This document shows, piece after piece, positions 35,029 through 44,334 of a DNA stretch of 64,000 bases; position 1 is the first letter of the stretch; the number at the start of each line of letters is the position of its first letter. Origin of the DNA: a bacterium (lineage in GTDB: Bacteria > Acidobacteriota > Thermoanaerobaculia > Multivoradales > J023); NCBI GenBank assembly GCA_024226315.1, contig JAAELT010000307.1:43365-107364 (forward strand), in the 5' to 3' direction. A program made the position numbers and the translations under genes. The notes under the pieces are model-generated. The model was not told where the DNA came from. It was given only the letters and a program-made list of their open reading frames with translations, and did no database searches.

Positions 35029-35817
35029 TCACATACCCGGCGGCGTGAACCGCCCGTCGATCGCGGTCCAGCCGCCGTCGACGAAAATCACGCTGCCGGT
35101 CATGTAGCTGGCGGCGTCGGAGATCAAGAATACCGTCGGCCCGACCATCTCCTCGGGAGATGCCCAGCGGCCCAGGATGCTGCGGTTGGCGTAGGCCTCG
35201 TACCACTCGGGCTGGGCCTTGATCGGCTCGGTCAGCGGAGTCTCGACCACCCCCGGCGCCACCACGTTCACCCGCACCCCGGACGGCCCGAGCTCCGCCG
35301 CCGTGGCGCGGGCCATCTGCACGATGCCGGCCTTGGTGGCGGCGTAGATGCTCTGGCCAGGCTCGACCACCAACGAGCGGATGGAGGAGTACAACACGAT
35401 CGATCCCGAGCCCTGATCGGCCATGATCCGGCCCGCCGACTGGAGCACGTGCAAGCTGCCCTTGAGGTTGAGACCGATCACCCGGTCGAACTCCTCATCG
35501 GTGTATTGCAGCAGCGGCTTGCGGACATTGACGGCCGGCGAGCAGATCACCGCGTCGAGGCTGCCTTGGCGCTTCGCGACACCGCCGAAGGCCGTCTCCA
35601 CGGAATCGGCATCGCGAATGTCCACGGCACCCGAGTCGGCCTGACCGCCAGCGCCTCGAATCCTAGCCGCCGTCGCCGCCGCGGCCTCGGCGTCGACGTC
35701 GAGACACGTCACCCGCGCGCCATGCTCCGCGCACCCCACGGCCGCTGCTTCGGCGATTCCGGAACCGGCACCGACGACGGCGGCGTTCTTGCCTTCCAGA
35801 CTGAATCGATCCGACAT
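35029..35817 (-). CDS. SDR family oxidoreductase
   Basis: A 262-residue classical SDR. Cofactor loop VGAGSGIAEAAAVG near residues 14-27, DVDAEA at the adenine-ribose site (suggesting NAD), CSPAVN where NNAG is usual, Ser in VLYSSIRS, YAATK near 162-166, and the C-terminal FVDGGWTA. The divergence at NNAG (SPAV) is noteworthy but tolerated in the family. It lies between the symporter and the dehydrogenase in one - strand operon. Confidence 0.9.
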   Translation of the reverse strand: MSDRFSLEGKNAAVVGAGSGIAEAAAVGCAEHGARVTCLDVDAEAAAATAARIRGAGGQADSGAVDIRDADSVETAFGGVAKRQGSLDAVICSPAVNVRKPLLQYTDEEFDRVIGLNLKGSLHVLQSAGRIMADQGSGSIVLYSSIRSLVVEPGQSIYAATKAGIVQMARATAAELGPSGVRVNVVAPGVVETPLTEPIKAQPEWYEAYANRSILGRWASPEEMVGPTVFLISDAASYMTGSVIFVDGGWTAIDGRFTPPGM

Positions 35818-35826
35818 TCTCTCTCC

Positions 35827-37206
35827 TTATCCTTTCCGTGCCCGTGCCAGTGCGACGATGCCGAACGCCAGCGCCGAAACGATCAGCCCGATGGTATTCG
35901 GAGTCCAGATTCCGGGCAATTCGGGCGTTGCGAACAACGCCGCCACACCCGCCCCGATCGCGGCCAGCGCCTCGGGCGTTCCGGCGCGCCGGAAGTGGAG
36001 ACCCGCCACCACCGGCACGAACAGGCTCACCGAGAGCACGGCGTAAAACACCTTCAGCGAGTCGATCACCGAGGGCAGCACGATCGCCAGCAGCACCCCC
36101 AGGCCGCCACCTGCAACAGCCGCCCAGCGCGAAACCTTCAGCACCTGGGCGTCGGTGGCCTGCGGCCGGTAGAAGCGCTTGTAGAGATCTTTCGACAGCG
36201 AGGTCGAAAGCATGAACAGGATGGCGTCGGCCGAGCTGAGCTCGGCCGACAGCACCGCCGCAAGGCCGAGGCTCCCCAATGCCGGCGGCAACATCTCGGC
36301 AAGCAGCCACGGCAGAGCCAGCTCGTGGCTCTCGAGTGACGGGTTGGCGGTGCGTGCGATCATGCCGATCAGCGGCGGAACCGCCGCGAACGCCATCAAC
36401 GCCAGGCCGCTGGCCCCCACCCCTATCCGGATCGTGCGCTCATCGCGGGCTCCATAGACCTTCTGCACCAGACCCGGAGAGATCATGAACGCCGGCACCA
36501 GCAGCACCATGTAGTGCCAGCCCGACCCACCACCCTGGAAGAAACCGAGGTAGTCAGCCGAGGCCGACGGTGCCGCCGCCTCGATCGCGCTCCAGCCGCC
36601 AACCGAGGAAAGCGCCCAGGGCAGGGCGATCAACAGGCCGACGAGCAGCACCACCAGCTGCACCAGGTTGACCCAGGCCGAGGTCAGCAGCCCGCCGGCG
36701 GAGAAGTAGATGGTCATCACCAATCCGCCGATCAGGCAGCCCACCGGCTTGGGCACGCCGGCGACGACGTCGAGGATCCAGGCCAGGGCGATCAGCTGGC
36801 CGGCGAGAATAGCCAGGGTGCCGAGCCACAGCGTGATCGCGATCACGGCGCGCACCGACTTGCCGTAGCGCAGCTCCAGGAAGTCGCCCATGGTGTGCAG
36901 GTCGTGCTCCTTGGCCAGGCGCCAGATCCGTGGGCCGATCCAGAACGCCAGCAGCAGGGTGCCGATGCCCGCCGAGCCCACCCACCACCAGGCGGCGAGC
37001 CCGTCGCGGAAGCCGAGCCCGGCTGCCCCGACGGTGGAGCCGGCGCCGATATTGGCGGCCAGCACGGTGGCGAAGACCAGTACCGGGCCGAGCCGGCGCC
37101 CGGCGACGAAGAAGGTGTCGGAGCTCTCCACCCGCCGACCGATCCACAAGCCGAGCGCCACCAGGGCGACCAGGTAGACCGCCAGGAATACGAGCTGGAG
37201 GTTCAA
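35827..37206 (-). CDS. sodium:solute symporter (SSS family)
   Basis: A 459-residue transporter with about 13 membrane helices, shorter than the 18290 symporter and only distantly related. The motif FFVAGRRLGPVLVFATVLAA followed by NIGAGSTVGAAGLGF marks the first Na+ site; LSAELSSADAILFMLSTSLS is the second. It overlaps the end of the P1 peptidase gene by four bases. Likely imports an organic acid or a peptide-derived product for the downstream dehydrogenases. Confidence 0.9.
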   Translation of the reverse strand: MNLQLVFLAVYLVALVALGLWIGRRVESSDTFFVAGRRLGPVLVFATVLAANIGAGSTVGAAGLGFRDGLAAWWWVGSAGIGTLLLAFWIGPRIWRLAKEHDLHTMGDFLELRYGKSVRAVIAITLWLGTLAILAGQLIALAWILDVVAGVPKPVGCLIGGLVMTIYFSAGGLLTSAWVNLVQLVVLLVGLLIALPWALSSVGGWSAIEAAAPSASADYLGFFQGGGSGWHYMVLLVPAFMISPGLVQKVYGARDERTIRIGVGASGLALMAFAAVPPLIGMIARTANPSLESHELALPWLLAEMLPPALGSLGLAAVLSAELSSADAILFMLSTSLSKDLYKRFYRPQATDAQVLKVSRWAAVAGGGLGVLLAIVLPSVIDSLKVFYAVLSVSLFVPVVAGLHFRRAGTPEALAAIGAGVAALFATPELPGIWTPNTIGLIVSALAFGIVALARARKG

Positions 37207-38291
37207 GGCGCGGCGGACTCCATGTCGGACGCCGCCGGCAATCCCGGCAGCGACCGCGCCGCGCGCACCGCCCTCACGATGGCTTCGGCCATGACGTCCG
37301 CGGCCAGCGCCCCGACCACGGCAAGACTCGCCGGTCCCTCGTGGACGCCGGTGGCGAGCGCGAAAATGGTGTCGCCGTCGCCCGGTGTGTGGGTCGGGTA
37401 GATGGCGCGGGCAAAGCCGTCGTGCGCCATCTGCGCCATCTTGGTGGCCTCCGCCTTGGTCAGCGCGGCGTTGGTGGCCACCACACCGATGGTGGTGTTG
37501 GTCACCGGCGGCGGCCGGTGCGCCCGCGGTCGATTCAGCATTCCAGATCGCAGCAGCTCGCGGGCGTCGGCGAAGCCTTCGCCGTCTTCGGTTCTCACTC
37601 CGGCGACCACCTGGCCGGTGGCCGGGTCGATCACGTCGCCCACTGCGTTGACCGCCACCAGGGCGGCCACCGTCAGGCCGTCGGGCAGGGTGATCGACGC
37701 GGTGCCCAGGCCTCCCTTCATCGACCGGCCCGGCCCGCCGAGCTTGCCGACCGTGGCACCCGCCCCGGCGCCGACGTTGCCCTCGGACACCGGATCAGTC
37801 GACGCCGCGGCGGCGGCCTTGTAGCCGCAATCGGCCCCGGGCCGGACCTGCGGCTTGCCGCCGGTGAACAGGTCGAAGAGGATCGCGCCGCTGACGATCG
37901 GCACGCGAAGTGGCCCGACCTCGTAGCCGATGCCATTCTCCTCGAGATAGCGCACCGTCCCCGAGGCACTGTCGAGCCCGAAGGCGCTGCCGCCCGAGAG
38001 CACCACCGCGTGCACCTGCTGCACGGTGTTGACGGGATCGAGCAGGTCGGTCTCGCGCGTACCCGGCGCGCCGCCACGCACGTCGACGCCGCCAACCGCG
38101 CCACCCTCGGTGAGGATCACCGTGCAGCCGGTCGGCCGCTCTGTGAGCGTGTGGTGGCCCACCTTCACGCCCTCGACCACGGTCAGACCCTTGTCGTCCG
38201 GACCGGTGTCACCACCCGCCGCCACCGGCAGAGCGGTGCCGGTCAAGGTGGCGAGAATTGTCAGACTCCAGGCAGCCGTCCATCTCGTCAT
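37203..38291 (-). CDS. P1 family peptidase (DmpA/BapA-type aminopeptidase), exported
   Basis: A 362-residue N-terminal-nucleophile hydrolase. A signal peptide (WSLTILATLTGTALPVAA) puts it in the periplasm. The self-cleavage/nucleophile region is NTTIGVVATNAALTK near residue 268; upstream VGHHTLTERPTGCTVIL and LSGGSAFGLDSA are family landmarks. Such enzymes split beta-peptides or release N-terminal residues from peptides and amides. It leads the operon P1 peptidase - symporter - SDR - dehydrogenase, implying hydrolysis outside, uptake, then oxidation. Confidence 0.9.
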   Translation of the reverse strand: MTRWTAAWSLTILATLTGTALPVAAGGDTGPDDKGLTVVEGVKVGHHTLTERPTGCTVILTEGGAVGGVDVRGGAPGTRETDLLDPVNTVQQVHAVVLSGGSAFGLDSASGTVRYLEENGIGYEVGPLRVPIVSGAILFDLFTGGKPQVRPGADCGYKAAAAASTDPVSEGNVGAGAGATVGKLGGPGRSMKGGLGTASITLPDGLTVAALVAVNAVGDVIDPATGQVVAGVRTEDGEGFADARELLRSGMLNRPRAHRPPPVTNTTIGVVATNAALTKAEATKMAQMAHDGFARAIYPTHTPGDGDTIFALATGVHEGPASLAVVGALAADVMAEAIVRAVRAARSLPGLPAASDMESAAP

Positions 38292-38337
38292 GGCTGTCTC
38301 TCCGATCCCTGAGTCACGCCGTTACCGTAACACTCAC

Positions 38338-38366
38338 TTGTCTCATACGTACGAACAATGGGACAA
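38338..38366. promoter_or_regulatory. palindrome in the divergent intergenic region
   Basis: TTGTCTCAT and ATGGGACAA are inverse repeats (8 of 9 positions) around an 11-base centre containing ACGTACG. It lies between the P1 peptidase gene and the divergent TonB receptor gene and may be an operator for both. Confidence 0.4.
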
Positions 38367-38442
38367 TCATACGAAATCCTGACCGATGTCGCCGGCCGTC
38401 GCCACCCAGCGCGAGCGACAGAGCCGCAGAAAGGAGCGCCGC

Positions 38443-41400
38443 ATGAAGCCTTCGAAGGACGCTCGGCCGTGTGCCAGCTCGTGGCCGCGCCACATCGCGC
38501 GCCTCGCCGCTCTCGCCGTCCTGCTCCTCGCCGCCGGCCCGGTGATGGCCCAGGTGACGGGCTCGATCTCCGGCACGGTCAAGGATCCGACCGGCGCCGC
38601 GCTCGCCGGCGTCACGGTGATCGTGCGGGGGCCGGCGCTGCAGCGCGACAGCCTGAGCGCGGTCACCAGCCCTTCCGGTCGGTACCGCCTGTCCCCGATC
38701 CCGGCCGGAGTCTACGAGGTGACGCTCGAGCTCGACGGCTTCCGCAAGGCGGTGGTGCAGGACGTGCGGGTGGCGATCAACCAGACGGTCAATCTCGACC
38801 GCGCGCTCGAGCTGGCGACTGTGGAAGAGACGGTGCTGGTGACCTCCGATGTGCCGGTGATCGAGATCGACCGCACCGACCTGACCACCAACATCGCACC
38901 CGAGTCGATCGAGAACCTGCCGCTCAACGGTCGCAACTTCGAGGACCTGGTGAGCCTGGTGCCGGGGGTCAAGCCCGACCCGGCGGCGGTCCGCGATCAG
39001 CGTTTCAGCGTCTTCGGCGAGCGCCCCGCCGCCACCTCCTTCCTGGTCGACGGCAGCGACAACAACGATCCGCTCGACGGCGGCGCCTTCCAGCGCTACA
39101 CCCAGGACTCGATTCAGGAGTTCCAGGTCATCACCACAGGCTACGAGGCCGAGTTCGGCAAAGCCCAGGGCGGCGTGGTCAACGTCATCACCCGCTCGGG
39201 CACCAACGACTGGAAGGGCTCGGCCTTCTATTTCCTGCGCGACGACTCCTTCGACTCCTCGAACGTCCCCGAACAGGAGGTGCCGAAGCTCGAGCGCGAT
39301 CAGTGGGGCGCCTCGGTGGGTGGGCCGATCGCCCGCGACAAGACGTATCTTTTCGCCTCGGCGGAGAAGATCGACGAGGCGCGCGGGCGCAACGTCGATC
39401 TGTCGCGCATCCCGGACTTCGTCCAGCGTGGGCTGGCGACGCCCCAGGGCGTCGAGGACTTCAGCCTCGGCCCGGAGCTCGACGGCCTGTCACTGCTCGG
39501 CAAGGTCGACTTCCTGCCGGGCGAGGCCAACCGCTGGACGCTGTCCTTCAACGTCACCGACGATGACGCCACCGGCGAGACCCCGATCGCCGTCGCCGGC
39601 TCGCTGGTGCTGCCCAGCGGCTCGCGCACCCAGGTGCAGGAGTCGACCTCCGCGGCGCTGCGCCAGACCTGGCTGCGAGGCTCGAACGCGTTCCTCGAGA
39701 CGTCGCTCAAGGTCGCCTCCGGCTCGACCGGCAACAACCTCGACCAGACCGAGCGCCAGGAGGCGGTGCTGCTGCTGTTTCTCGGCAACTTCCTGCAGAC
39801 CGGCGCGTCGTTCGGCGGCCGCTCGGAGCGCAACACCGAACGTCTGCAGCTGACGCAGAACTACACCTGGCTGAAGGACGATTGGAACGGTAGCCACGAG
39901 CTCAAAGTCGGCTACGACTACCTGGACACCACGCTCGACGGCTTCAACGAGGTGTTCAACGACGTCGAGTACTCCGCCGCCTTCTTTGCCCCCAACGTCA
40001 TCGAGGTCACCGAGGATCTGTTCAATCGCGTCGGCTTCGAGCAGAGCGCGGCACGCTTCTTCACCCTGCCCAACGAGCCCGGCGGCGATCTGCTGCTCGA
40101 CCTCCAGAACGAGGACGTCGGCGTCTTCGCCCAGGACAAGTGGCAGGTGAAGGACAACCTGTCGATCGACTTCGGCCTGCGCTACGATGTCGCTTCGCTG
40201 TTCGACGACGACGATGACAACATCGCGCCGCGGGCCGGCTTCGTGTGGGACGTGAAGGGCGAGCACGAAACCGTCGTCCGTGGCTCCGCGGGGCTGTTCT
40301 ACGACCGCAACGCCATGCTCGCGGCGTCGACCGTGCCGGAGAAGGGCGGCATCTTCACCCGCGCGGCCTTCGACGTGGTGCTACCGCGCCTGGGTTTCGA
40401 CTACACCGATTCGCTGATCGACCTGGTGATCACCACCGGCCTGTTCGGCGGCTCGCCCGAGAACCCGCTCTACGCTCAGTTCGCCAACGACTTACGGGGG
40501 AATCCGTTCTTCCTCTACAACCTGCTCGGCATCACCGTGACGGATCCTTCCGCACCGCCGCTGATTACCGCTGACAACGTCCTCGGCCTGAGCGGCTTGA
40601 GCGCCGATCAGGTGATCGCCCTGCTGGAGACCACCTACCCCGGAACCGACTGGGAGTTCTTCGACGTTCCGGGCGGCTCGATCGTCGGCGACCGGGTGCT
40701 GTCGTTTTTTCCCCGTGGGCCGCTCGATCAGAGCCGCACGGTGTCGGTCTACTCCCAGGACAAGACGCCGGTGACCGAAGCCTTCTCGATCGGCGCCGAG
40801 CACCGGTTCGGCCGCCACTGGATCGCGTCGCTCGACTACGTCCACCGGCGTACCGAGGACCTGCTCACCCGCCGTATCGTCAACCTCTTCGACGTGCCTC
40901 AGGGCGATCCGAACTTCGCCCAGACCACCGACGGCGGACCCCGGATCTCCGCCGTCACCTACGACGGCTTCATTGACTACGACGGCGTGGTGCTATCGGT
41001 GCGGCGGCCCTTCAGTGGCCGCTACGGCCTGATGCTGTCCTACACCTACTCCGACGCCACCGACAACCTGCTCACCGGCAACGTCGGCTCGACGTTTTCC
41101 AACAACAACCGTCCAGAGCTCGACGAGGGCGAGTCGAACCTGTCGGCGCCTCACGTCGCCGTGGTCAGCGCCACCACCCAGCTGCCCTGGGGCCTGCGCT
41201 TCTCCGGCAACCTGTTCTGGCGCACCGGCAACGCCTTCTCGCCGCGCGGCATCGTCGACACCGACGGTGACGGGCTGATCGACCAGCGCGACATCAGCGA
41301 GCCGCGCAACGCCTTCCGGGTGTCGGATTACTTCAACGTCGACCTGCGGCTCGAGAAGAGCTTCCAGCTGGGCAAGAGAGACAACGAGATCACGCTCCTG

Positions 41401-41541
41401 GTGGACGCCTTCAACGTCACCAACGAAGACAACGTCTCGAACGTCAACGCCGTTCAGGGGCCGGATTTCGGAGTGCCCAACAGCTTCTTCCCCGGCCGCG
41501 AGATCCAGGTGGGGGCGCGGTTCTTCTTCGGGGGACGGTGA
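38443..41541 (+). CDS. TonB-dependent receptor with N-terminal carboxypeptidase-regulatory domain
   Basis: A 1032-residue outer-membrane receptor. ATG 38443 has AAGGAG 8 bases upstream. Signal peptide ends near GPVMAQ. Residues about 35-115 form the carboxypeptidase-regulatory-like fold (GSISGTVKDPTGAALAGVTV; SPSGRYRLSPIPAGVYEVTL), a plug follows (NLPLNGRNFEDLVSLVPG; GFVVNVITRSGTN-like), then a long barrel ending VGARFFFGGR. This Oar/SusC-like architecture is abundant in Acidobacteriota and usually imports oligosaccharides or peptides. It overlaps the M20 peptidase start (GTGA), so peptide uptake is an attractive guess. Confidence 0.93.
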   Translation: MKPSKDARPCASSWPRHIARLAALAVLLLAAGPVMAQVTGSISGTVKDPTGAALAGVTVIVRGPALQRDSLSAVTSPSGRYRLSPIPAGVYEVTLELDGFRKAVVQDVRVAINQTVNLDRALELATVEETVLVTSDVPVIEIDRTDLTTNIAPESIENLPLNGRNFEDLVSLVPGVKPDPAAVRDQRFSVFGERPAATSFLVDGSDNNDPLDGGAFQRYTQDSIQEFQVITTGYEAEFGKAQGGVVNVITRSGTNDWKGSAFYFLRDDSFDSSNVPEQEVPKLERDQWGASVGGPIARDKTYLFASAEKIDEARGRNVDLSRIPDFVQRGLATPQGVEDFSLGPELDGLSLLGKVDFLPGEANRWTLSFNVTDDDATGETPIAVAGSLVLPSGSRTQVQESTSAALRQTWLRGSNAFLETSLKVASGSTGNNLDQTERQEAVLLLFLGNFLQTGASFGGRSERNTERLQLTQNYTWLKDDWNGSHELKVGYDYLDTTLDGFNEVFNDVEYSAAFFAPNVIEVTEDLFNRVGFEQSAARFFTLPNEPGGDLLLDLQNEDVGVFAQDKWQVKDNLSIDFGLRYDVASLFDDDDDNIAPRAGFVWDVKGEHETVVRGSAGLFYDRNAMLAASTVPEKGGIFTRAAFDVVLPRLGFDYTDSLIDLVITTGLFGGSPENPLYAQFANDLRGNPFFLYNLLGITVTDPSAPPLITADNVLGLSGLSADQVIALLETTYPGTDWEFFDVPGGSIVGDRVLSFFPRGPLDQSRTVSVYSQDKTPVTEAFSIGAEHRFGRHWIASLDYVHRRTEDLLTRRIVNLFDVPQGDPNFAQTTDGGPRISAVTYDGFIDYDGVVLSVRRPFSGRYGLMLSYTYSDATDNLLTGNVGSTFSNNNRPELDEGESNLSAPHVAVVSATTQLPWGLRFSGNLFWRTGNAFSPRGIVDTDGDGLIDQRDISEPRNAFRVSDYFNVDLRLEKSFQLGKRDNEITLLVDAFNVTNEDNVSNVNAVQGPDFGVPNSFFPGREIQVGARFFFGGR

Positions 41542-42800
41542 CGACAACCGACCGCGTTCTGCGCGAAGTCGAATCGGCCCGCGACGAGCTGGTCGACTTC
41601 GCCGCCGAGCTGATCCGCATCCCGACGGTGAACCCGCCGGGCGACCTCTACCGCGAGTGCGCCGAGGCGATCGGCCGGCGGCTGGGCGAATTCGGCTACG
41701 ACGTCGACTTCGTGACCGCCGAGGACAGCGCGGAGCACTCCGACGAGCATCCGCGGGTCAACGTGATCGGCGTCCGCCCGGGTCAGAGGCCCCGGCCGCT
41801 GGTACACCTCAACGGCCACTTCGACGTGGTGCCGGTCGGCGCCGGCTGGACGGTCGATCCGTTCGGCGGCGAGGTGCGTGACGGCAAGCTCTACGGCCGC
41901 GGCTCGGCCGACATGAAGGCCGGCCTGGCGGCGGCGGTCTACGCCGCCGAAGCCGTGCGGCGCGCCGGCGTGGAGCTCAACGGCACGGTGGAGGTCTCGG
42001 GCACCGTCGACGAGGAGTCCGGCGGCTTCGCCGGAGTCGCGCACCTGGCCGAGATCGGCCGTATCGCCGCCGATCGTACCGACCACGTGATCATCCCCGA
42101 GCCGCTCGACGTCGACCGCGTCTGCCTCGGCCACCGCGGCGTGTACTGGTTCCAGGTCACCGCCCACGGCCGCATCGGCCACGGCAGCATGCCGTTTCTG
42201 GGCGTCAACGCCATCGAGCAGATGGGCACCTTGCTGGAGGAGATACGCACCGGTCTCGGCGCGGCTCTCGAGCAGCGCTCGACCGCCATGCCGGTAGCGC
42301 CGCCCGCGGCCCGGCGAGGATCGATCAACATCAACTCGATCATCGGCGGCCAGGCCGGCGAGCCGACCCAAACCCCTTGCGTCGCCGACCGCTGTGAGGC
42401 GATCTTCGACCGCCGATTTCTGATCGAAGAAGGCTTCGATCAGGCGAAGCAGGAGATCACGGATCTCCTGGGCGATCTCTCGCGCCGGGACGAGAAGCGC
42501 CGCTACGAGCTGAGCGACCTGATGGTCGTCCACCCCACCCTGACGCCCGAAGAAGACCCGCTGGTGCACTCCCTACGCGGTTCGATCGACGCCGTGCTCG
42601 GCCGGCCGGCCGAGCTGGTGGCCAGCCCCGGTACCTACGACCACAAGCACGTGGCGCGGATCGCCGGCGTCGAGAGCTGCGTCGCCTACGGGCCGGGCCG
42701 GCTCGAGCAGGCGCACCAGCCGGACGAGTGGTGCGCCGTCGACGACATGGTGGATTCGGCCAAGGTGATGGCGCTGACGCTGCTCGACCTGTTGGGTTGA
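41538..42800 (+). CDS. M20 family metallopeptidase (ArgE/DapE/CPG2-like)
   Basis: A 420-residue dinuclear zinc deacylase or peptidase starting at GTG within the receptor's stop (GTGA). Zinc ligands and catalytic residues in order: His in NGHFDVVP, bridging Asp in GRGSADMKAG, Glu pair in GTVDEESGG, Glu in IIPEPLD, late His in TYDHKHVA. The lid domain (about 175-290) contains GHRGVYWFQVTAHGRIGHGS. No signal peptide, so it is cytoplasmic. It probably hydrolyses an N-acyl amino acid or small peptide imported through the coupled receptor. Confidence 0.9.
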   Translation: MTTTDRVLREVESARDELVDFAAELIRIPTVNPPGDLYRECAEAIGRRLGEFGYDVDFVTAEDSAEHSDEHPRVNVIGVRPGQRPRPLVHLNGHFDVVPVGAGWTVDPFGGEVRDGKLYGRGSADMKAGLAAAVYAAEAVRRAGVELNGTVEVSGTVDEESGGFAGVAHLAEIGRIAADRTDHVIIPEPLDVDRVCLGHRGVYWFQVTAHGRIGHGSMPFLGVNAIEQMGTLLEEIRTGLGAALEQRSTAMPVAPPAARRGSININSIIGGQAGEPTQTPCVADRCEAIFDRRFLIEEGFDQAKQEITDLLGDLSRRDEKRRYELSDLMVVHPTLTPEEDPLVHSLRGSIDAVLGRPAELVASPGTYDHKHVARIAGVESCVAYGPGRLEQAHQPDEWCAVDDMVDSAKVMALTLLDLLG

Positions 42801-42932
42801 CCGAGGCTCCGAGGAGGCTCAGGGAGCCTGGTCGGCCTCCCGTCCCGCCGGCGGCCCGCGTCCATCCACGGCGCCCCCGGAGCTCCGCCATCTCGCCTCA
42901 CGAGCGCCGCATTGGCTTGCTAGATTGGCGTC

Positions 42933-43880
42933 ATGACGGGGCGAGGCAAGTGGACGAGACGCGGTCTGTGGACGAGGCACGGTCTGTGGACGAGGCACGG
43001 TCTGTGGACGAGGCACGGTCTGTGGACGAGGCACGGTCTGTGGACGAGGCGTCGACTCCTCCGGGCGGGCGCCGCGGCCGTGGCCGGCGGCCTCGGCGTC
43101 GGTGCCTACACCTGGCGCGTCGAGCCCCACTGGCTCGAGATCACCCGTCACTCCCTGCCGACCCCGAACCTGCCGGGCGATCTCGACGGCGCGACCCTCG
43201 TGCAGATCAGCGACCTGCACGTCGGACCGAAGGTCGATTCCGGCTATCTGATCGAAGTACTCGACCGCGTGCGGGAGCTCGAGCCCCACATCGTCGTGTT
43301 CACCGGCGACTTCGTCACCTACACCGGCCCAGAGCTGCTCGACGAGCTGAGCCTCGTCCTGGATCGCTGGCCCCACGGGCGCCTAGCCACCGTCGCCGCG
43401 CTCGGCAACCACGACTACGGCTGGGGCTGGAAGGAGCTGGAGGTCGCCGCGGCCGTCACGGAGCGGGCCGAAGACGCCGGCATCAGGGTGCTGCGCAACC
43501 AGACGGCGGACGTGGGCGGACTCCAGATCGCGGGGCTCGAGGACTACTGGGCTCCGAGCTTCGACCCGGAGCCGGTGCTACGCGCTCTCGATCCGGAGCG
43601 CGCGGCGCTGGTGCTATGTCACAACCCCGACGCGGCGGACCGTCCGGTCTGGGGCGGGCACCGCGGCTGGATACTCTCTGGCCACACGCACGGCGGCCAG
43701 TGCAAACCGCCGTTTCTGCCGCCGCCGATCCTGCCGGTGGTCAACAAGCGGTACACCGAGGGCGCGTTCGAGCTTTCCGGAGGGCGACACTTGTACATCA
43801 GCCGGGGAGTCGGCCATCTGCTCCGCGTGCGCTTCAACGCACGGCCGGAAATCACGGCCTTCACCCTCCGGCCCGCGTGA
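42933..43880 (+). CDS. metallophosphoesterase (YkuE/YaeI-like), Tat-exported, with repeat-expanded N-terminus
   Basis: A 315-residue calcineurin-like phosphoesterase: ISDLHVG, FTGDFV, LGNHDY, CHNPD and SGHTHGG make the dimetal site. The N-terminus is a run of WTRHGL hexapeptides from an 18-bp DNA repeat, followed by TRRRLLRAG and a hydrophobic stretch, which reads as a twin-arginine signal. The family acts on phospholipid head groups or UDP-sugars at the membrane. Location is periplasmic if Tat-exported. The expanded basic n-region is odd and might affect targeting. Confidence 0.87.
   Translation: MTGRGKWTRRGLWTRHGLWTRHGLWTRHGLWTRHGLWTRRRLLRAGAAAVAGGLGVGAYTWRVEPHWLEITRHSLPTPNLPGDLDGATLVQISDLHVGPKVDSGYLIEVLDRVRELEPHIVVFTGDFVTYTGPELLDELSLVLDRWPHGRLATVAALGNHDYGWGWKELEVAAAVTERAEDAGIRVLRNQTADVGGLQIAGLEDYWAPSFDPEPVLRALDPERAALVLCHNPDAADRPVWGGHRGWILSGHTHGGQCKPPFLPPPILPVVNKRYTEGAFELSGGRHLYISRGVGHLLRVRFNARPEITAFTLRPA
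42950..43057 (+). repeat. 18-bp tandem repeat inside a coding region (6 copies)
   Basis: Unit GTGGACGAGGCACGGTCT starting at 42950, 42968, 42986, 43004, 43022 and 43040; the middle four are identical, the first and last diverged. Eighteen bases keep the frame, adding Trp-Thr-Arg-His-Gly-Leu per unit ahead of the signal sequence. Such runs change length by slipped replication. Confidence 0.92.
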
Positions 43881-44047
43881 GATCGTTGATCCACTTTCGC
43901 AGCCGATGTCGCCTTCTAGTTTGAAGAATGGCCACTCGCACGCCAACCGGGCGGAGGGAACCTGAGACGCATCACGGACAGGTATCAGGTCCCGGGTGGA
44001 AGAAGAGGCCGAATACCATCTTTTACTTGGATCAAAGGAGAATCGAA

Positions 44048-44323
44048 ATGAGCGACTGGAAACTCGGAACCCGTATCTTCCTGCTGGTGGCCGTGATGAT
44101 CGGCGTGGGGCTGTTGCTGCCACAGAAAGCCGAATCGTACGAAAACGGCGGCGGGGTCGGAGAATACGACTTCGTCTTCACCGCCGCCGCCGCGGCCCGG
44201 ACGGCCGCCTGGGAATGTGGCGACCCCAACGGCCCCAACAACCCGAAGTGCCTCGAGATGTGTTTCGTCGGCCGTGACGGCGACGTCGTGCCTCAGGGCG
44301 AATTCGAGTGCTTCTACGGTTGA
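44048..44323 (+). CDS. small secreted Cys-containing protein, copy 1
   Basis: A 91-residue protein; ATG 44048 has AAAGGAG 8 bases upstream. A signal peptide (WKLGTRIFLLVAVMIGVGLL, then LPQKAES) is followed by a short mature chain with AAWECGDPNGPNNPKCLEMC and a C-terminal GEFECFYG, giving four cysteines that could form two disulfides. It is a tandem paralogue of the next gene. Mature part is about 60 residues. No family recognised; size and duplication recall secreted signalling or antimicrobial peptides, but nothing proves that. Confidence 0.78.
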   Translation: MSDWKLGTRIFLLVAVMIGVGLLLPQKAESYENGGGVGEYDFVFTAAAAARTAAWECGDPNGPNNPKCLEMCFVGRDGDVVPQGEFECFYG

Positions 44324-44334
44324 GGAGGATCGAC

